The notes beneath the pieces were generated by a model that did no database searches, was not told where the DNA came from, and saw only the letters and a program-made list of their open reading frames with translations. A DNA stretch of 64,000 bases from the NCBI GenBank assembly GCA_040755755.1, contig JBFLZW010000024.1:5388-69387 (forward strand), written 5' to 3'. Positions 7,189 to 15,915 of this stretch are shown piece by piece. Position 1 is the first letter of the stretch. Every line of letters begins with the position of its first letter. A program made the position numbers and the translations under genes. The stretch is from a bacterium. Lineage in GTDB: Bacteria > SZUA-182 > DTGQ01.

Positions 7189-10053
7189 TTAGAAGAAACC
7201 GCCGATCTGGAGCCAGGTGACAACGGGCTCTTCTCTTTCCGGGTCATGGTCGAGAGGAAAAGCCACATCAACCCGCAGGTCCAGGGGGATTAAATTCGCC
7301 AGCGAGGTTTTTACGATCAGGGCTGTCCCTATGTCATGCCGGTAGTGGGCATCGCGGAACCTTTGACCATTATCCCAGACTTTCCCTCCGTCATAATAGC
7401 AGGCAGCATCGACGCCCTCGAACCAGAAATACTTTTTGATCGAGATATCCTTCCGAAAGCGCTTGTGAATCGGCCATTTCAATTCCGCATTCCAGACAGC
7501 GATACTCGATCCCAAATAATCGAGATCGTAATTATATCCACGGAGCATCGCAGGCCCGGCCAGTGAAAATCTCTTCTTCAGAGGCGCTTCACCCTGAATG
7601 TCCCCCACAAATGACCGGAGCATCAAGCTCGACAGGTGGTGAACATGGATGAAGTATTGCCCATCGATCTGATATTGCTCAAAATCGTAATCTCCACCCA
7701 ACTCCTCTGAGCATATCTCGGCTCCCCCCTCCAGATGCAGCCCCGACAGGGGAGTTTGCCGGGCGTCCCGGATGTAGTGTAAGCTTATGCTTCCTGCCGA
7801 TCCCCTCCAGCGGATCGATTTTTTTTCAAGGTTCTCTTTTTCTTCAAGGTCTTTATCTTCATCCTCGGAAAGATAGTAGGCTTCCTGAAAATTGTACAGC
7901 AAGTCGAAATAGTTTGCAGGCATGCGGACCTGCTGATGGGACTCGTACAGGGTTAAGCCGAATCCGGCAGATCCCCCCCGGACGCCCTGCACATCGAAAG
8001 CCGCGGCCCTGGCCGCCAGATTCGGCAGGAACAGCCGGTCCCTGGTAAAAAGCGCCTGGAAGCCTAATTTGCGGGGTTCCTGCTTGTAAAAGCCGCTGAT
8101 CAGCAACTGCCAGTCAGTGAGATATCCTGCGGTCAGGGTCAATCCGATAATTTGTTTATCGGTCGGATTGGAAGTCGATAAAGGAATCGCGGTAATCAGA
8201 TAACTGTCGGAATCGGGAAAATCGAAGATTGGACTGAACCTGACGGGAAGCCGGTAATGGTTATTCGAGCGATCGATATCCGGCAGGATATGCCGTGGAT
8301 CGAGGCTGGCCTCGGCAATTTTCCCCTCGGTTGTGAGGGTAATGCTTTCTTCCTCCTGCCTGCCATCAAACTGCACGGTTTCCTTCCTGCCATCCTGAAA
8401 GACAACCTGTAATTCTCCCGGCATGACAGCTTCCTGGAGACGCCGGATATGCACCGTGGATATGATCTCGCCGGTCCGGCCCTGGCGGGTGGAAATATGA
8501 TCAATGGCATAATCCAGTTTTTTCGTGTCGTAGATCCATTGGTCAAAAAACCAGGTGAGGTCCTTTTTGGCCACCTCCTGACAGAGAGACAGCAACTCCC
8601 GGGTGGTCACTATTCTGGCAAAATATCTCTGGACGAGGGCCTGCAAAAAAGCCCTATAATCTTCATCACCCATCAGGTAATGGAGCATGCGGTGGATCAT
8701 GGCTCCTTTGTCATAGTGCATGGCACTGAGGGAGGCAAGGTCATCGGTCGCTTTGGCAGATTCGGTAATGGGACGATCGTACCCTCTGACAGCCTCTTCC
8801 CGGTACGGCAGTTCGACAAAATATTCGCTGTAGTCCATATTCGGCATCCACCGGGGCCAGGAGAGCAGGTTTTTCCCCTTCCCGTATTTCTTCTCGAAAT
8901 ACCGGATACTGGTATAGTTGGCCAATCCTTCGCCGATCCAGTTATGCTTGTCGAAATTGTAGGTCAGGCCGACGCCAAACCACAGATGACTCACTTCATG
9001 GACCACGACAGCCTCCATGATCCGGTTCAGCAGGCCGGGTAACTTGTGTAATTCCCGGGGAATAAAAATGCTGTTGCCTGAAGTGTAGGCTGCCGGAGCT
9101 CCCATGTAGAGATCGACAAGCGATAGATGATCGAAGGTCAGGGGCAGTTGAACATCCTGATGGATATACCGTATGGCTTCGGCTGCATACTGAAGGCAGG
9201 ATTGCATGGTCTTTGCATCCTGGGGCAAATAGTAAGCCCTTATCTTTACTCCTTCGGATTCTTTTTCCGCAGTGCGATAATGACGGCTGGATGCCAGGGC
9301 CAGCAGGGGGGTGGGGCCGCAGTTTCCCGAATAGGTGGTGGTCCCGTCAGGATGGCTTTCGATCTTTTCCCAGACTGCCGAGGAAACAGGAACTTCCTGC
9401 GAAGGAAGAGTAAGGGAAAGATGGAAATAAGCCGCAGGTGCTTCTTCGATGCCGGTAATCCACTTCCCGTCCCTTCTGGATAGGAGAAAGGGATACCAAA
9501 ACCCCTGTAAATAAAGCGTCTGCCGGTAATGACCTTCACCGAACCTTTCAGGGACCCTGCCGTGAAAGTCAATCTCGAGCGTATACTTTTCTCCGGGGGC
9601 CAGCGATCTGGGCAGGGAGACATGCAGCAGGGTCTTTTCCTGAGCACATCCGAGCGGCAGATCGTGATCTGCCCGGTAGTCATACTGCATCGGATTACCC
9701 TGCTCGTCCCGGACTCCGAGAATTTCCATCCATCCGGGATTGAATCCTTCGGGATAGATAGTATCGTACGTACTTCCATCCACTTTCGGGTCTTTTCGGG
9801 CCAGGGTATTGGGAACCAGTTGGAAAAGCATCTCGGATAAGGGAAGGTCTGAAGTATTGTAACAGGTAACCGTTACTTTTCCGGCAAGAAAATAGGTCTG
9901 GGTGTTCAACTGAACATCGATCTCGTAGCGGGGAAGATTGTCCGGTGGGGGATATTGGGCAAACTCCGGTTCCGGCAATCCGCTGAAGAATATCAGCAGA
10001 AGGGCAGTAATCAAGAGAACGTAGCCTGCTTTTTGTTTCATTGCCGTCTGCAA
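7189..10053 (-). CDS. M1-family metallopeptidase fused to an Omp85-like outer-membrane barrel
   Basis: 954 residues. The signal segment (about 8-32) is followed by an M1-type beta domain and a gluzincin core: HEVSH at 352-356 and Glu375 in WIGEGLANY, giving HExxH-18-E. The GxMEN substrate motif is altered to YMGAPAAYTSGN. After about residue 600 the protein becomes strand-rich and ends in a BamA/surface-antigen-like barrel with the LRGYNYDLDYLG motif, WNAELKWPI, a tyrosine-rich penultimate region and terminal GGFF. I infer a peptidase tethered to the outer membrane by its own barrel. The gene has its own divergent start opposite the pagL-like gene. Confidence 0.85.
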   Translation of the reverse strand: MQTAMKQKAGYVLLITALLLIFFSGLPEPEFAQYPPPDNLPRYEIDVQLNTQTYFLAGKVTVTCYNTSDLPLSEMLFQLVPNTLARKDPKVDGSTYDTIYPEGFNPGWMEILGVRDEQGNPMQYDYRADHDLPLGCAQEKTLLHVSLPRSLAPGEKYTLEIDFHGRVPERFGEGHYRQTLYLQGFWYPFLLSRRDGKWITGIEEAPAAYFHLSLTLPSQEVPVSSAVWEKIESHPDGTTTYSGNCGPTPLLALASSRHYRTAEKESEGVKIRAYYLPQDAKTMQSCLQYAAEAIRYIHQDVQLPLTFDHLSLVDLYMGAPAAYTSGNSIFIPRELHKLPGLLNRIMEAVVVHEVSHLWFGVGLTYNFDKHNWIGEGLANYTSIRYFEKKYGKGKNLLSWPRWMPNMDYSEYFVELPYREEAVRGYDRPITESAKATDDLASLSAMHYDKGAMIHRMLHYLMGDEDYRAFLQALVQRYFARIVTTRELLSLCQEVAKKDLTWFFDQWIYDTKKLDYAIDHISTRQGRTGEIISTVHIRRLQEAVMPGELQVVFQDGRKETVQFDGRQEEESITLTTEGKIAEASLDPRHILPDIDRSNNHYRLPVRFSPIFDFPDSDSYLITAIPLSTSNPTDKQIIGLTLTAGYLTDWQLLISGFYKQEPRKLGFQALFTRDRLFLPNLAARAAAFDVQGVRGGSAGFGLTLYESHQQVRMPANYFDLLYNFQEAYYLSEDEDKDLEEKENLEKKSIRWRGSAGSISLHYIRDARQTPLSGLHLEGGAEICSEELGGDYDFEQYQIDGQYFIHVHHLSSLMLRSFVGDIQGEAPLKKRFSLAGPAMLRGYNYDLDYLGSSIAVWNAELKWPIHKRFRKDISIKKYFWFEGVDAACYYDGGKVWDNGQRFRDAHYRHDIGTALIVKTSLANLIPLDLRVDVAFPLDHDPEREEPVVTWLQIGGFF

Positions 10054-10228
10054 CTCGCTTCGGTGAAATTATTATCTTGACTTGGGTTCCAAATAATGTA
10101 TAACTCGATTCCACAAGGGAAGCTGTACCGTGGATAACAATACCTTATTTTCTCTGGTATTGCAAAAGAAAGTTTCAGGAAGGAATTTTTTGCCGATAAA
10201 GAGGGATAAACAATCGGAGGAGAATATC

Positions 10229-10831
10229 ATGACTCCAGGTACCTGTAAAACCTTCATTATCAGATTCCTGGGATGCAGTATCCTGCTTTCAATTATCATC
10301 TCAGGCCCAGGAGAAACCCATGCCGGGCGGAACAGCCGGGATTTTGTTCCCTCCCGGTATGGATTTGCTTTGATCCTTGGGAATACCTACAACCCGGAGA
10401 ACGATATCAGATTTTCCCTGATTTCCGGCTTTGCCTTATACGATTATGACCGAATCTGGCATCACCCGGCGCCTGCTCCGTTGCGCTTTAAGGTAGAGGG
10501 CAGCCTTGGAGCAACCACCAGCCCCCGGACCCGTGCCGTAGCTTCCTGCGGCATAATGGCCTTGTATTACCTGGATAAGTTTGCCACTCAGCGCTTGCGG
10601 CCTTATGGAGAGGCAGGGATCGGGATTATCTATACCGATTTTCGAGTCAAGGGGCAGGGTTTGCGCATTAACTTTAACCCGCAGGCGGGCTTTGGCACTG
10701 AATTTTTGACCGGATCAGGATCACCCTTTTTCACGACCCTTCGTCTTCACCATATCTCGAACGGCGATTTGTATAAAGATAATCGGGGTGTTAATGCCGT
10801 TGTTCTCGTATTGGGATATTTTTTTCATTAG
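10229..10831 (+). CDS. pagL: PagL-like lipid A deacylase (acyloxyacyl hydrolase family)
   Basis: 200 residues from ATG 10229, chosen over an earlier in-frame ATG (10130) because AGGAG lies 8 nt before it and a signal peptide begins there. The mature protein is an eight-strand-type barrel. Near the C-terminus LRLHHISNGDLYKDNRGVN matches the PagL signature, with catalytic His and Ser (H-x-S-N). The position where I expect the catalytic Glu of Pseudomonas PagL appears to be Asn, as in some environmental homologues, so activity is not certain. PagL removes the 3-position acyl chain from lipid A in the outer membrane. Transcribed away from the M1-barrel gene and converging on the pyrophosphatase gene. 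Confidence 0.75.
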   Translation: MTPGTCKTFIIRFLGCSILLSIIISGPGETHAGRNSRDFVPSRYGFALILGNTYNPENDIRFSLISGFALYDYDRIWHHPAPAPLRFKVEGSLGATTSPRTRAVASCGIMALYYLDKFATQRLRPYGEAGIGIIYTDFRVKGQGLRINFNPQAGFGTEFLTGSGSPFFTTLRLHHISNGDLYKDNRGVNAVVLVLGYFFH

Positions 10832-10883
10832 GAGCATGTACCTGCGGTCTGACTGCCGGGGGTAAAAGATGGGGGCAAGCGGC

Positions 10884-12518
10884 CTATTTTAAAATCTCCA
10901 GGACATGGGGAACAAGCTGTTTCTTTCTGGAGAGCATGCCTTTGGCGTACAGCAGGTTCGGCTCAACCTTGTCATAGCCGAGGCGCTCGGCCAGATACTC
11001 TTTCCCCGCATACAGGAGATAACTTCCGCCTTTGACCACATCGCTGATCATCAGCATCGAAAACAGATACTCATGATTAGCGGTCAGGGCCTGGAGCTGC
11101 TTCAGCAGGTCCTCCTTGAGGTCGTTCAGCAGGGAGCGACCGACGATTTCCACCTGCCCGATCCCGAATTTGCCAAGCTCCGAGTCGTATACTTTGAAAT
11201 CATTATTGATGATTTCCTGAACCGAAAGCGCGCTGACCGACGATCCGGCGGCAAAGAGATCGTTTCCAAACCGCAGAGTATCCAGACCGGCGATTTCCCC
11301 CAGCCAGGAAGCCATTTCCTGATCATGCGGGGTGGTGGTCGGAGATTTGAAGAGCATGGTATCGGAGAGAATGCCGGACAGCAGCAAACCTGCCATCTCA
11401 GGGGCTGGTTTCTTCTGCAGGGAGTGGAAAAACTGGGCAATAATGGTACAGGTGCTCCCCAGGGGCTCGTTGATGAAGCGGATCGGGCGGATGGTATGCA
11501 GATCTCCTAACCGATGGTGATCGACAATTTCGACCAGATCAGCCTCTTCGATACCGTCGATAGCCTGGCTTTTCTCATTGTGATCCACAAGTATCACTTT
11601 TTTCCGGCAGCCCTTGAGCAGATCGGTCCGGGTGATAATACCCTGGAGGTTCCTCTCATCGTCCAGGACAACCAGACCCCGCTCTTCCGTCTGAACGATC
11701 CGTTCCCTGATTTCATAGAACCTGTCTTCCGGCTTGAGTGACCCTCCCAGAGGATCGGCCACTTTGCCCACCGGCGTGGCCAGCCTGGCCAGCAGGGCGG
11801 TAGAAGCCGTATCAGAGGGAGAGAGGAGAACATAAACACCTTTCTCTCTGGCCAGGGCAAGAATGTCCTCTCTGACCGCCGCTCCTCCGCAAACAACCAG
11901 GGCGTATACTCCCAGCTCAACGGCCAGCTTCTGGATGTTGGAGCGGTCGCCGACGATTACGATCGGCAAAGCGGTTTCCGCGGATTGAAGGATGTAGCGG
12001 CTAAAGGCCTCCTCTTCCATCGCTCCGACCAGTATCCGGGCGGCAATGGTTTCCTGCGAACTCTCCCCTGCCAGCAGCTTGGCCTTGATTCCTTTGAGCA
12101 GAGAATTTACAGACACGGGCAGGGAATTGGGGAAATTTTCCTGCTGGAGAATATGCCGGGCTATACGGGAAAAAGTCAAAATCCCCTGAACCTTCCGGCT
12201 GTCAGCCGAAACGGGGATAAAGTGAAGATCACGTTCCTTGAAAATTTCAACCGCCTTCCGCAGCGGCTCTCCCGGCGAAAGGCAAACCACATCCCTGGTC
12301 ATAAGGTCCTTGGCCCTGATGTAGAGATCGCCAATATAGGCGGGAGGATCGATATTAAACTTATCGAGAACAAATTGAGTTTGCGGATTGATATTCCCGC
12401 ACCTGGCCGGAACAAGTCCTTCCTCTCCCTGTACCTGCCGCTTGAAACAGGCATACGCCAGACAGGAACAGATGGAATCCGTATCCGGATTTTTATGACC
12501 AATAATTATAGTTGACAT
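10884..12518 (-). CDS. ppaC: manganese-dependent family II inorganic pyrophosphatase with CBS-DRTGG insert
   Basis: 544 residues. The DHH catalytic half has GHKNPDTDS (His8, Asp12, Asp14) and IVDHH (Asp333-His335). The DHHA2 half carries the substrate-binding SRKKQ near the end. Between them lie CBS1 (about 71-122), a DRTGG-like domain (about 135-245) and CBS2 (about 265-305), the arrangement of CBS-PPases that are regulated by adenine nucleotides and diadenosine polyphosphates. It hydrolyses PPi to phosphate in the cytoplasm and drives biosynthetic reactions, including sugar nucleotide formation. It converges with the pagL-like gene with 52 nt between them. Length and motif order are normal. 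Confidence 0.95.
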   Translation of the reverse strand: MSTIIIGHKNPDTDSICSCLAYACFKRQVQGEEGLVPARCGNINPQTQFVLDKFNIDPPAYIGDLYIRAKDLMTRDVVCLSPGEPLRKAVEIFKERDLHFIPVSADSRKVQGILTFSRIARHILQQENFPNSLPVSVNSLLKGIKAKLLAGESSQETIAARILVGAMEEEAFSRYILQSAETALPIVIVGDRSNIQKLAVELGVYALVVCGGAAVREDILALAREKGVYVLLSPSDTASTALLARLATPVGKVADPLGGSLKPEDRFYEIRERIVQTEERGLVVLDDERNLQGIITRTDLLKGCRKKVILVDHNEKSQAIDGIEEADLVEIVDHHRLGDLHTIRPIRFINEPLGSTCTIIAQFFHSLQKKPAPEMAGLLLSGILSDTMLFKSPTTTPHDQEMASWLGEIAGLDTLRFGNDLFAAGSSVSALSVQEIINNDFKVYDSELGKFGIGQVEIVGRSLLNDLKEDLLKQLQALTANHEYLFSMLMISDVVKGGSYLLYAGKEYLAERLGYDKVEPNLLYAKGMLSRKKQLVPHVLEILK

Positions 12519-12566
12519 ACCTGTCGTTTGTCTCCCTAACCTACATAGTGATCAATCACATGGTGA

Positions 12567-13130
12567 TCAATCAAACGAATAGCGGTACTTGGCTCTCCCC
12601 TTCCGATAGAAGCTTCCGGTAATCAGGCCGATAATCCAGCCAACGGATAAAATACCTGCCCCAACCCCTATCCAGAGAAGATCCTGGCGGTCTTTCAGAC
12701 GGAGATTTTCCTGCTTGAGGCGCCTGAGCTCCTGCGCGCTATTCTCGAAAAGCTGGGCATATTTCTTTAATGACTTGTTTTCCTCGCTCAATTGAGCAAT
12801 CACCAGGGACTGCTCTTTCGTCTTGCTGGCCAGGGCAGTAACCTGCTCCGTGAGGGGCCTCCCTTCGTTCAGCAGAGAGCTCATGATCCAGCCCTCTTCA
12901 TCAGCCGCGGTCCGGATATGGTACCATGTTCCCTCCTGACCCAGGACGGTCACGGGATCTCCGGTCCTGACTCTGGCAATGACTTTATATTCACTGCCTG
13001 GCCCGTTATTGACTTTCACCCATGTTGTCTCCGTAACGTACATGGTCTTGGCCATTCCGTTCCCCCCGGCCAGGAAACCAATCACCAGGGCCAGAATAAA
13101 GACAAATGACAGAAAGTGACTTTTCGGCAT
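12567..13130 (-). CDS. exported SH3-domain protein with coiled coil and C-terminal membrane anchor (YgiM/TIGR04211 type)
   Basis: 187 residues. The ATG at 13130 has AAGGAGG 8 nt upstream. A signal peptide (about 1-27) is followed by a bacterial SH3 domain (about 28-95: WVKVNNGPGSEYKVIARVRTGD ... GWIMSSLL), a coiled coil (about 98-145) and a single membrane helix (about 150-172) before a short basic tail. This order matches the TIGR04211 SH3 and anchor proteins of proteobacteria, such as YgiM, thought to bind envelope or peptidoglycan components. It stands 48 nt downstream of no other gene on its strand and 48 nt before the pyrophosphatase gene, with which it may be co-transcribed. Confidence 0.85.
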   Translation of the reverse strand: MPKSHFLSFVFILALVIGFLAGGNGMAKTMYVTETTWVKVNNGPGSEYKVIARVRTGDPVTVLGQEGTWYHIRTAADEEGWIMSSLLNEGRPLTEQVTALASKTKEQSLVIAQLSEENKSLKKYAQLFENSAQELRRLKQENLRLKDRQDLLWIGVGAGILSVGWIIGLITGSFYRKGRAKYRYSFD

Positions 13131-13400
13131 TCCTCATACCTCCTTATGAGAACTTAAGCAAGCTTTGCAGACTCTGTATCATGGCAAAAATATCCTGTTT
13201 CGTCAAGGAGATAATGATACGATCTTTCCCATAGTCAGGACCGGATTAAAGGCATTCTCATACTTACCGGGATATAGTGCATGTTCTGATTCTGAAGAAT
13301 GGCTTGATTTTTACGAGCAGGTTTTGCGGGAATCACCTTGTTGGCCGCTTGAAGGCGCAGCCTTTCTCGGTATTTCATCGTGCATGAGGAACTACAAAAA

Positions 13401-13489
13401 TGGTGCCGAGGGCCGGACTCGAACCGGCACGGGGGCAAGCCTCCGAGGGATTTTAAGTCCCTTGCGTCTACCAATTCCGCCACCCCGGC
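13401..13489 (-). tRNA. tRNA-Leu (UAA)
   Basis: 89-nt cloverleaf with a long variable arm. Acceptor GCCGGGG pairs with CCTCGGC (one G-U). The anticodon loop CTTAAAA gives anticodon TAA, the T-loop is GGTTCGAGTCC, and CCA is encoded. It is the first of three minus-strand tRNA genes here. Confidence 0.97.
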
Positions 13490-13762
13490 TCCAAGCGCAT
13501 GTTCTCTCAAAGAGAACAAAATTTAACACTATTTGGCAAATATGTCAATGTATTTGTTGACTGCTCTTCACGACTTCCCTCTCTCTAAAAGAAGAGTCTG
13601 CCCCATAAAGAACTTATTGATTTTTGAAAAGGTAGTCATTTTAAGCTGGACGTACGGTCAAGAATTTACTATTATTATAATTACACTGTATATGATTCCA
13701 CCTTAGATATATTTTGGCCCTCAGGGCCGGCAGATACGGCCTTTATCGGCGCAGGGAACATC

Positions 13763-14290
13763 ATGGAAAATTGCAGCAATGGTAAACCAAAACTCATCCT
13801 TAATCCAAGAATTGGGCAGGGAGAAAATTTTTGGCCTGCATCTCGGGTAGCGGATTTATTCTGGAAGTGCCAGGAGGATTATAGTTTTGAAACATGGATC
13901 ATTGCCGGTTTCACTGATCAGGATTATGTAAAAGAGATTACGGACCGAATGAAGGGAGAAAAACCCCGTACGATCAGCCTCCTGGAGTTAGATAAATTAG
14001 GGGAGATGTTAAGGTCCTGCAACCTGTTCATCGGACCGGACGGCGGGACGAGCAGATTGGCTGCTTCCCTGGGCGTGCCGTGTATCATACTTTTCGGACC
14101 GACAAAGCCTGCCGCCTGGGCAGCACCTTCCGGGACACGGAACGAAATCATCTGGAAAGGGGTTGCCTGCTCTCCCTGTTCTCTTGAATACCGGCGTACC
14201 TGCCGGAGCAGGCAATGCTTTACCGCTATTTCAATAAGAGAAGTTATCGGTAAGATAGAAAAGATATCTGTTTATATTACGGAGCAATAA
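13763..14290 (+). CDS. C-terminal half of a GT9 (heptosyltransferase-type) glycosyltransferase
   Basis: 175 residues against about 330-380 for GT9 enzymes. It begins at the second Rossmann domain (KLILNPRIG) and carries the donor-binding signature GPDGGTSRLAASLGVPCIILFGPTKPAAW. The usual N-terminal acceptor domain is absent. The frame stays open upstream for about 45 codons without a start and without recognisable GT9 sequence. The gene lies on the plus strand between minus-strand tRNA-Leu and tRNA-Cys, a position typical of insertions or remnants. It is probably a truncated pseudogene, although the ATG is intact. ADP-heptose transfer to LPS core is the family role, not shown here. Confidence 0.7.
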   Translation: MENCSNGKPKLILNPRIGQGENFWPASRVADLFWKCQEDYSFETWIIAGFTDQDYVKEITDRMKGEKPRTISLLELDKLGEMLRSCNLFIGPDGGTSRLAASLGVPCIILFGPTKPAAWAAPSGTRNEIIWKGVACSPCSLEYRRTCRSRQCFTAISIREVIGKIEKISVYITEQ

Positions 14291-14294
14291 GTAA

Positions 14295-14366
<72 letters not shown>

Positions 14367-14382
14367 ATGTCGAAAAAAAAAG

Positions 14383-14454
14383 AGCGGGAAACGGGATTTG
14401 AACCCGCGACCACCGCCTTGGCAAGGCGATGCTCTACCGCTGAGCTATTCCCGC
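14383..14454 (-). tRNA. tRNA-Gly (GCC)
   Basis: 72-nt cloverleaf with acceptor GCGGGAA/TTCCCGC, anticodon loop TTGCCAA giving GCC, and T-arm GCGGGTTCAAATCCCGT. CCA is not encoded. It is upstream of tRNA-Cys on the same strand. Confidence 0.97.
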
Positions 14455-14608
14455 TTTTTATTTGTGTATGAGTTAATTTATAGCAAATTTGAGCCTGCTT
14501 GTCAATGTAAATTTGCCAATAAGCCACGGTAAATTTGTTCTCATTTTTAAAGTTGATGCGTAGCGCGTTCTGGGGGTCAACGACCGTTTTCGTGAGGTAA
14601 TTATTGCC

Positions 14609-15112
14609 ATGGACTTGCTTGATGGAATACACAGCCGAAGAAGCATCCGCAGCTATACCGGCCAGCCGGTTGACCGGGCGCTTTTGCTTGAGATCATTAA
14701 AGCCGGGACCTGGGCTCCATCCGGCCTCAACAATCAACCCTGGCGCTTTGTGATTGTTCAGGATCAGGGCTGGCGCTGCCGGTTGGCTCAGCTTACCCGC
14801 TACAGCAGGATTATCGAGGCAGCCTCAGCCTGCATCGCTGTTTTTATCGACCGGAAGGCAATGTATCATGAAGTCAAGGATTATCAGGCCATAGGCGCAT
14901 GTCTGCAAAATATGCTGCTTTCGGCCCATGCCCTGGGACTGGGAGCTGTCTGGCTCGGAGAAATACTGAAGAGCAGCTCCGAGGTGAGAACACTGCTGGC
15001 CTTACCCGATAATTTGGAACTTATGGCAGTTGTGGCCGTTGGCTATCCGGATGATCAAAATCAGGAGTCCGAGCGTCTGGAGCTGGAGGATGTCTTACTG
15101 AAGGAGCTATAA
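14609..15112 (+). CDS. nitroreductase family FMN oxidoreductase
   Basis: 167 residues. It opens with the nitroreductase signature IHSRRSIRSYTGQPV, followed by AGTWAPSGLNNQPWRFVIV for FMN and substrate contacts, and ends with LGLGAVWLGEI and VAVGYP. Length matches the short single-domain nitroreductases. They are homodimeric flavoenzymes that use NAD(P)H to reduce nitro compounds, quinones or flavins. The natural substrate cannot be read from sequence. GAGG stands 11 nt before the ATG. The gene is alone, between the tRNA cluster and a heptamer-repeat block. Confidence 0.9.
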   Translation: MDLLDGIHSRRSIRSYTGQPVDRALLLEIIKAGTWAPSGLNNQPWRFVIVQDQGWRCRLAQLTRYSRIIEAASACIAVFIDRKAMYHEVKDYQAIGACLQNMLLSAHALGLGAVWLGEILKSSSEVRTLLALPDNLELMAVVAVGYPDDQNQESERLELEDVLLKEL

Positions 15113-15170
15113 AGTATTCACCCCGGCTTTCCGATTTGCGTTGTTTGCGGAGCTTCAGCCAAGAGTGATG

Positions 15171-15239
15171 TCTGAATTCTGACTCCTGACTCCTCTTCAC
15201 TGATCACTGACCACTGGCCACTGACCACTAACCACTTTC
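15171..15239. repeat. heptamer-type intergenic repeat (CTGACTC and CTGACCA units)
   Basis: Two period-7 arrays side by side: TGACTCC units, then variants of CACTGACCACTGGC. The same two-part sequence, inverted, occurs at 21767-21896, with single parts at 33600, 46026 and 61142-61405. Confidence 0.85.
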
Positions 15240-15255
15240 TTCCCTGCTCAGGCCC

Positions 15256-15672
15256 TCATGCCCTCTCTTCCACCGAGAAAGCTCTTTGGGCTGCCTCTTT
15301 ATTTTTGTCCTCTTTCTTCTTTTGACAGCTCACGCAGTACAAGGCAAACGGCAAGGCTTCCAGTCTCTTTTCAGGAATCGGCTGGCCGCACTTCTGGCAG
15401 GCTCCGTAATTCCCCTCGGCCAGGCGGTCGATGGCATTTTCGATATTTTTGAGCTTTTCGTTGTAATTGCTGATCAGTGTACAGTCTATTTCTTTATTTT
15501 GGTTTAAAAAAGAGAGATCCAGCTCATCAACGGCAGAATCAATGATGGTTTTAATGTCATGGATATCTGTGTTGGCCAGATGCGAGATCTCCTTAATGCC
15601 CTTGTTTCTCTCGTTAATCAATATTTGCAGAAGTCTTTGTTCCCGTTCAGTCAGCTTTCTCTTAATTTGCAT
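15256..15672 (-). CDS. TraR/DksA-type C4 zinc-finger protein
   Basis: 138 residues. The N-terminal two thirds are helical with Arg/Glu/Lys repeats. The C-terminal part has the zinc finger CQKCGQPIPEKRLEALPFALYCVSCQ, with all four cysteines in the DksA/TraR spacing, preceded by NYGAC. DksA-type proteins bind RNA polymerase in the secondary channel and modulate transcription with ppGpp. The pair of acidic residues expected at the coiled-coil tip is not obvious, so this may be a DksA paralogue rather than DksA itself. AAGGAACG lies 7 nt before the ATG. It stands alone between repeats. Confidence 0.85.
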   Translation of the reverse strand: MQIKRKLTEREQRLLQILINERNKGIKEISHLANTDIHDIKTIIDSAVDELDLSFLNQNKEIDCTLISNYNEKLKNIENAIDRLAEGNYGACQKCGQPIPEKRLEALPFALYCVSCQKKKEDKNKEAAQRAFSVEERA

Positions 15673-15915
15673 AAGCTTACGTTCCTTAGATAAATGTTAA
15701 AGGTTAAATATCCCTCTTCTGAAGGATTCCGCTCCACGTGCCGTTCTCTCCCCAATTTCCTGTTCCCCAATTTCCTGTTTTTGTCTTCCGAGCCCTTTTC
15801 AATCGGCAGATATGGGATAAAACCTTTATTTTCATGTACGTTTTTTGTTTCCAGGCTTACTGTCTCTCTAAGAGAATCGGCATGGAGCGGAGCAGACATC
15901 GAATATTTTTCACCA

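Noticed and set aside
15171-15239. CRISPR array from the repeated heptamers
   Set aside because: Units are contiguous heptamers with no unique spacers of 25-40 bp and no cas genes nearby.
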